From Novosphingobium resinovorum (GTDB lineage: Bacteria; Pseudomonadota; Alphaproteobacteria; Sphingomonadales; Sphingomonadaceae), in contig NZ_CP017077.1 of the NCBI RefSeq assembly GCF_001742225.1, forward strand, positions 868,001-932,000: a DNA stretch of 64,000 bases, in the 5' to 3' direction. Below the pieces are notes generated by a model. The model was not told where the DNA came from. It searched no databases and saw only the letters and a program-made list of their open reading frames with translations. Made by a program: the position numbers and the translations under genes. This document shows positions 59,066 through 64,000 of the stretch, piece by piece; the stretch's first letter is position 1, and each line of letters opens with the position of its first letter.

Positions 59066-61633
59066 ATGCACATCCGACATCTGATCCTGGCTACCGCCGC
59101 CGCCATCGCCTTTGGGCTGCCTTTTTGCTCTTACGCTCAAGACGCCTCACGTCCCCCCGACCGTCATACCTACGACCTTAGCGGCCAGCCACTTGGAGAA
59201 GCTCTTCGTTCCGTCGCACGTGTGAACGACCGCCAGTTGGTCGCCGATCCTTCCATCCTTGCAGGCAGGAAAGCGCCTTACCTGAAGGGCGAATATACTT
59301 TCGACGAGGCGATACGATTCCTTCTTAACGGCAGCGGCCTCGAGGTCGAGTTTTTGGGGTCGACCATCATCATTCGGAGCGCTTCCCCCCTCAAATCCGC
59401 CATAGCCCAGCAAGATGGCGATATCGAGGTCACCGGATCCCGCATCCGCGGCACGCAAAGCATTTCTCCGATGGTGAAGCTCACGGCTGATGAAATGCGC
59501 CAAGGCGGCATCACAACCTTGGCAGATGCCATCCGCACCATTCCGCAAAACTTCAACGGCGGCCAGAACCCCGGCATCGGCCTGGGCGTTCCTGAGAGCC
59601 GAGGCTCCTACATCGGCGGCGGCACCGGCCTCAACCTGCGTGGCCTTGGCTCCGACGCCACGTTGACGCTGCTGAATGGACACCGCTTGGCCTATAGCGG
59701 CCTGCAGCAGAGCGTGGATATTTCGGCGATCCCGTTTATGGCAATCGACCGCATCGAGGTGATGACCGATGGCGCCTCCGCCATCTATGGATCGGACGCC
59801 GTGGCCGGCGTGGCGAATGTGGTCCTCCGCAAGTCCTATGAGGGCATCATGACCTCGGGCAAATGGTCGGCATCGACCGCTGGTGGCAATGAACGCCAGC
59901 AATATGGTGCACTGGCGGGCCACGTCTGGTCATCCGGCAACGTCATGCTGGCAATGGACTGGCAAAAGGCGACACCGATACTGGCACGCCAGCGCAGCTA
60001 CGCATCCGAGCGAGCGCCCGGCCTCGTTCTGTCGCCCTCGCTCCGAAATCTGAGCTTTCTTATCAATGCTCGCCAGGAAATCATCGATAATGTCGAGGTT
60101 CGTCTCGACGGCATCTACAGCGAGCGCTCCTCGCTCATGCGTTACGCGACTACTTCCGATGGCGACTATCGTGCTTACGGCGGCGAACTGGAGAACGGCG
60201 GTTCCTCGTTGTCAATTGCGCCATCGATACTGATCCGACCCAGCAGCGACTGGCAGATCGAACTCTCGACCTTGTACAGCAAGGATCGGGCAAAATATCG
60301 CACTGCGAGTTTCGCACTTGGCGAGATCGATAGCCTCACGATCGGATGCTACTGCAACGAAGCCTGGTCGAGCGATCTGCAGGCCAATGGAACGCTGTTC
60401 GAATTGCCGGCCGGGTCGGTCCAGGCGGCTATCGGGGGTGGGTATCGAAACAGCTACCTCCACGGATATCGCACTGCAGGTGCCCCTCGAACGATCAAGG
60501 CATCGCAGGACAATTACTATGCTTTCTCCGAGATCCGCATCCCCCTCGCATCGCCTGAGCAGGGTATGCCATGGCTGCACCGCGCCGAACTGAACGCCGC
60601 TGGCCGTTATGAAAACTATCCCGGGACCGGCGATGTTTTCACGCCGAAGATATCCGCATTGCTCGCGCCCAATCCGGATATCGACTTCAAGGCATCCTGG
60701 GGCAGGTCATTTCGCGCGCCTACGCTCTACATGCGCTACAATGCGCCTGCGGTCGCCTTCATGCCTGCGTTGTATTACGGTGCGGGAGCGACGTCGAACG
60801 AGTACATTCTGCTAGTTTCAGGGGGCAATCCCGATCTCAAACCCGAGCGGGCAACGAGTTGGACTGCATCAATCGCGCTGCATCCCTCCTGGCTCGAAAA
60901 CGCCCGGATCGAGGTAAGCTATTTCAATGTCGCTTACCGTGATCGGATAGCCCAGCCGATAACGCTGACCCGGCAGGCCCTGAGCGATCCGGCTTATGCG
61001 GACTTCGTCACACGAAATCCTTCCTTGGCGGCCGTAACTGCGGCCGTCGAGGGCAGCGTTTTCAGCAACGGTACCGGCAGACCATATGACCCGGAGCTCG
61101 TCTCCGCGATCATCTACAATGCCAACCGCAACGTCTCGCGCCAGAACATTAAAGGGGTCGACATTCAGGCAGAATATACTGTGTCACTTGCCTCGTGGGG
61201 CTCGCTACGCCTGAGCGGCAATGCCAGCTATCTAGACAGCGACCAGCGGGTCAGCGCGCTCCAACAAAAGCAGGACCTTTCTGGCTATATCTTCAACCCG
61301 CCTCATTTCCAGGGCCGGGGAGGCGCGTCGTGGAGCATCGATGAATCGACGATTGCCGCGTTCGTCAATCATGCCGGTGGCCTCAAGGACAGCCGTGTCA
61401 CGCCCATCACGCGCATAAGCGCAATGACGACGATCGACCTGTCTGCTTCCACGCGGATAGTCTCCGGACCGGCCCCACTGCGAAACCTTGAACTTATGCT
61501 GTCCGCGCAGAACCTGTTCAACCAGCACCCTCCGCTTCGTCGCAATACGGCAGTATATGAACAGCCATATGATCCCACCAACGCCTCCCCTGCCGGACGG
61601 GTCATCAGCCTTTCGCTGCGAAAGGAATGGTAA
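59066..61633 (+). CDS. TonB-dependent receptor with N-terminal STN domain
   Basis: 855 residues. Signal peptide ending SYA|QDA. The STN (secretin/TonB short N-terminal) domain (GQPLGEALRSVARVNDRQLV, YLKGEYTFDEAIRFLLNGSGLEVEFLG, about residues 38-105) marks a signalling receptor that can work through FecR/FecI. The plug domain contains VTGSRIRG, LNLRGLGSDATLTLLNGHRL and DRIEVMTDGASAIYGSDAVAGVAN, and the beta-barrel follows, ending in RVISLSLRKEW with the terminal Trp. The next gene is an isopeptidase of lasso peptides, so the likely ligand is a lasso peptide. The stop overlaps that gene start by one base. Confidence 0.92.
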   Translation: MHIRHLILATAAAIAFGLPFCSYAQDASRPPDRHTYDLSGQPLGEALRSVARVNDRQLVADPSILAGRKAPYLKGEYTFDEAIRFLLNGSGLEVEFLGSTIIIRSASPLKSAIAQQDGDIEVTGSRIRGTQSISPMVKLTADEMRQGGITTLADAIRTIPQNFNGGQNPGIGLGVPESRGSYIGGGTGLNLRGLGSDATLTLLNGHRLAYSGLQQSVDISAIPFMAIDRIEVMTDGASAIYGSDAVAGVANVVLRKSYEGIMTSGKWSASTAGGNERQQYGALAGHVWSSGNVMLAMDWQKATPILARQRSYASERAPGLVLSPSLRNLSFLINARQEIIDNVEVRLDGIYSERSSLMRYATTSDGDYRAYGGELENGGSSLSIAPSILIRPSSDWQIELSTLYSKDRAKYRTASFALGEIDSLTIGCYCNEAWSSDLQANGTLFELPAGSVQAAIGGGYRNSYLHGYRTAGAPRTIKASQDNYYAFSEIRIPLASPEQGMPWLHRAELNAAGRYENYPGTGDVFTPKISALLAPNPDIDFKASWGRSFRAPTLYMRYNAPAVAFMPALYYGAGATSNEYILLVSGGNPDLKPERATSWTASIALHPSWLENARIEVSYFNVAYRDRIAQPITLTRQALSDPAYADFVTRNPSLAAVTAAVEGSVFSNGTGRPYDPELVSAIIYNANRNVSRQNIKGVDIQAEYTVSLASWGSLRLSGNASYLDSDQRVSALQQKQDLSGYIFNPPHFQGRGGASWSIDESTIAAFVNHAGGLKDSRVTPITRISAMTTIDLSASTRIVSGPAPLRNLELMLSAQNLFNQHPPLRRNTAVYEQPYDPTNASPAGRVISLSLRKEW

Positions 61634-63777
61634 TGGGTATCCGGACTATCCGCCTCGTTACGCTTTCCTGTCTCTCTGCCGTCGCTTCGATACCGTCGGC
61701 CGCATATTCGGCGTGCAATCCGATGGAGACCGCAGCCAGGCCAGAAAGACCTGCGAAGCGTCCCATCACTGTCAGCGACATGCTGGGAATTCGCAACATC
61801 GGATCCAGCGAGCGCGGGGAAGAAAGCAGGATCTTTGCGATCTCGCCGGAACGCAGCCACATTGCCTTTTTCGTCACGCAAGCGGACGTTGCCGGCAACA
61901 CCATATGTCGCGCGCTCGTTTCTATGCCGCTCCAGCCCGGTGCGACGCCGCAAGTTCTTGATGTTGGCGGTCAGCCCATATTTGAAGACGTGGCAGTGCG
62001 CGGGCTCCAGACAGACTACGGATATCCCGCCGAGGACATCCCGGTGTGGTCTCCGGACGGGCAATGGCTAGCCTATCGGAAGCGCGAAGAAGGCGTGACC
62101 GAGTTGTGGCGCGTTCGCGTCGATGGCACGCAGGCAGCAAGAGTGGCCCGTTTGCCTGCCGATGTCGCGGCAGTTGCCTGGACCTCCGATGGCAAGCGCC
62201 TGATAGCAGCAATGTTCGCAGAAATAGCCGAGGCCAAAGAACGGCGCGATTTCGAAGGCCTATCCGGCTATCGCTATGATGACAGGTTCGTTCCGTATAA
62301 CGACACGATCCCGAGCGTGGAAATGTCTGGCCGTCTCGATTTCGTTAAGGTCTCGCCGGAGACCGGCGCTGTCGTTCCCGCCTCAGCGGACGAGGCCAGG
62401 CTCGTGCAAACGACCGCGCTGCCGACATCTGACGAGGAACTCCTTCGAACTGCTCGAAATCCCCAGAACGAAACTCTGGAAACCCGGCTCCGAGACCCGG
62501 AGCAGCTTTTCAAACGGTTCGATCTTTGGGCAAGACTAAAGAACGGCCGCGACATTCGATGCACGGCGGTCCAGTGTTCGGGCTCAGTCTTTGATCCAAT
62601 AAATCGGATCTGGTGGTCACGCGACGGTAGGGACGCGCTCATTCTTCGGCGTGATGGATGGGGAGCATCGGAAACTGCCCTGTTCAGGTGGTCACCTCAC
62701 CAAAGTAGTTTCCAGAAAATCTTCCGGACCTCGGATCTCCTCGCTGGCTGCGAGATGGTCAAGGAAGGACTCATCTGCGGGCGCGAAAGTTCCGGCTACC
62801 CTCGAAGGCTCGTGAACATTGACACGCGAAGCGGAGAAAGTACCGTTTTGTGGGACCCGAATCCCACCTTCGCAAAGATCGAAAAGGGCCGGGTCACCAG
62901 GCTTCACTGGAGAAACGAGTTCGGTGCCGAGAACTTCGGGGATCTCGTAGTCCCGCCCGGCAGAAGAAACGGAGAGGCCATCCCTTTAGTTGTAGTCCAG
63001 TACAATACGCGCGGGTTCCTACGCGGAGGCACAGGTGACGAGTACCCAATATGGCTGTTCGCACAACGGGGATTTGCAGTTCTCAGTGTTCAGAAATCGC
63101 GATCGTACATCAGCCAAGTTCCGGATTCCGCTTTAAGCGACTGGGCGGTCGCCCATGCTCAGGCTTACACAGAATACAAAGAGCAACGAAATCAGGTATC
63201 GTCCATAACCGCCGGAGTCGAGAAGGCGATTTCCATGGGAATCGCCGATTCCGAGCGCATCGGTATCACCGGTTTGAGTGCGGGATCGTCTACCGCGATC
63301 TATGCGCTTCTAAACACGTCCATGTTCTCGGCTGCTGCGCTCAGTTCGATGGGAATCGATCCGGATTCGATGGTTTACGGTGGGGCGAGGCTGCGCAATT
63401 TTCGCATTAAGGAAGGGTATCCGACAGTGGCTAAGGAAAACCCCTCATTCTGGCGGCACACGGCGCTCGCAGTTAATGCCGATCGATTCCAGACGCCACT
63501 TCTCATGCAACTTGGTTCGCGAGAATCCTTACTCGGGATCGAAGCGTTCGAGGCGCTACGCGCGCATCACCGTCCGGTGGAGATGTTTGTCTTCGCCAAC
63601 GAAGGCCACCTGAAATGGCAACCCGCGCACCGAGCGGCCATCTACGAACGAAACCTCGACTGGTTTGACTTCTGGCTGAAAAACAAGATCGACCCTGCAA
63701 AAGCAAAGATCGAGCAGTACCGCGCATGGCAAGGCCTTCGCGAAGAGGCGACATCTGACCTCAAAGCAGGGACTTGA
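61633..63777 (+). CDS. Atxe2-like lasso-peptide isopeptidase
   Basis: 714 residues, starting at the second ATG (61633), with AAGGA six bases upstream and a one-base overlap with the receptor stop. Signal peptide (LSCLSAVASIPSAAYSA). Beta-propeller N-terminal half (IPVWSPDGQWLAYRKREEG), then the S9 hydrolase fold. The nucleophile is Ser549 in TGLSAGSSTAI, Glu631 in LGSRESLLGIEAFEAL and His659 in ANEGHLKW. As I recall, Atxe2 uses Ser527, Glu610 and His638; the spacings S-E (82 against 83) and E-H (28 and 28) fit closely. Role: opening the lasso ring so that the peptide can be degraded. The first such gene I see here is coupled to its receptor. Confidence 0.88.
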   Translation: MGIRTIRLVTLSCLSAVASIPSAAYSACNPMETAARPERPAKRPITVSDMLGIRNIGSSERGEESRIFAISPERSHIAFFVTQADVAGNTICRALVSMPLQPGATPQVLDVGGQPIFEDVAVRGLQTDYGYPAEDIPVWSPDGQWLAYRKREEGVTELWRVRVDGTQAARVARLPADVAAVAWTSDGKRLIAAMFAEIAEAKERRDFEGLSGYRYDDRFVPYNDTIPSVEMSGRLDFVKVSPETGAVVPASADEARLVQTTALPTSDEELLRTARNPQNETLETRLRDPEQLFKRFDLWARLKNGRDIRCTAVQCSGSVFDPINRIWWSRDGRDALILRRDGWGASETALFRWSPHQSSFQKIFRTSDLLAGCEMVKEGLICGRESSGYPRRLVNIDTRSGESTVLWDPNPTFAKIEKGRVTRLHWRNEFGAENFGDLVVPPGRRNGEAIPLVVVQYNTRGFLRGGTGDEYPIWLFAQRGFAVLSVQKSRSYISQVPDSALSDWAVAHAQAYTEYKEQRNQVSSITAGVEKAISMGIADSERIGITGLSAGSSTAIYALLNTSMFSAAALSSMGIDPDSMVYGGARLRNFRIKEGYPTVAKENPSFWRHTALAVNADRFQTPLLMQLGSRESLLGIEAFEALRAHHRPVEMFVFANEGHLKWQPAHRAAIYERNLDWFDFWLKNKIDPAKAKIEQYRAWQGLREEATSDLKAGT

Positions 63778-64000
63778 TGTCTGCTGATGCCTGGCTGCGC
63801 CCGCTCCACGCACGCAGCCAGGCCTCGACATCCACAATCGTCATGATGCGATTGAATTCGGGTGTATCATGCAGACGCTCATGGCCGAGGGCAACAGGGA
63901 TGGAATTCATGTCAAGCATGCCATGCGTTGCAAGCATTCCCTCGCTCAGCATGTCCCGGATTTGTGCCCTGCGGGTTTCGAAAATCTTGGCTGCGAAGCC
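63761..64000 (-). CDS. Asparagine-synthetase-like protein, C-terminal end (probable lasso cyclase)
   Basis: The minus frame is open from the window edge to a TGA at 63761-63763, so about 79 residues of the C-terminus are seen. Segments such as KIFETRRAQIRDMLSEGML, THGMLDMN and FNRIMTIVDVEAWLRAW resemble the C-terminal helix region of asparagine-synthetase-like lasso cyclases (C proteins), though the active site lies outside. The 3' end overlaps the isopeptidase by 17 bases on the opposite strand, as expected where a lasso biosynthesis operon meets its receptor/isopeptidase unit. Confidence 0.6.
   Translation of the reverse strand, partial: GFAAKIFETRRAQIRDMLSEGMLATHGMLDMNSIPVALGHERLHDTPEFNRIMTIVDVEAWLRAWSGRSQASADIKSLL

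Overview
The window is GC-rich DNA of an alphaproteobacterium, most likely a sphingomonad (Novosphingobium/Sphingobium/Sphingopyxis type). The evidence is a MucR/Ros regulator, STN-type TonB receptors with FecI/FecR regulation, an Atxe2-type lasso-peptide isopeptidase, a BapA-like type I adhesin and many short exported proteins typical of that order. The block at about 9.7-30 kb (PP-loop protein, DUF932, strawberry-notch-like methylase/helicase, ParB-like, Toprim primase, MucR, HTH proteins) looks like the conserved backbone of a large sphingomonad plasmid or integrated element. No replication initiator, ParA, rRNA or tRNA was seen, so plasmid versus chromosome cannot be decided.

Layout. 1-9.2 kb: a tyrosine recombinase running off the left edge, then an array of small genes for exported proteins separated by copies of a roughly 100-125-bp hairpin repeat; an IS630 and an IS91-type element have landed in this array. 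9.2-9.8 kb: an IS66 remnant and a strong inverted repeat that ends a PP-loop (PAPS reductase-like) gene. 10-30 kb: the backbone block, mostly on the minus strand, interrupted by a lone AAA_14/DUF4143 ATPase (plus strand) and by a hipBA toxin-antitoxin pair with two 18-bp operators exactly 50 bp apart. It also holds an HU gene and a MucR homologue with a long histone-H1-like Ala/Lys/Pro tail.

30-46.5 kb: FecI/FecR without an adjacent receptor, htpG with a very good RpoH-type promoter, a less GC-rich divergent cluster (serine hydrolase, helical protein, lipoprotein, two-TM protein), a three-gene operon of secreted Sel1-like proteins, a PRC-barrel protein and an S41 protease. 46.8-57.7 kb: a 2085-residue adhesin with three tandem repeats of about 350 residues and its complete type I secretion system (ABC transporter, HlyD adaptor, TolC). 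58-58.7 kb: a dead IS110. 59-64 kb: an STN TonB receptor translationally coupled to a lasso-peptide isopeptidase, meeting tail to tail the C-terminus of an asparagine-synthetase-like protein that continues past the right edge. This is probably one end of a lasso-peptide biosynthesis locus.

The most promising leads are the hairpin-separated array of exported-protein genes beside a divergent recombinase (integron-like in layout, but without attC cores), the hydrolase/lipoprotein cluster at 36.9-40.4 kb, the MucR-H1 fusion, and the lasso-peptide locus at the right edge.
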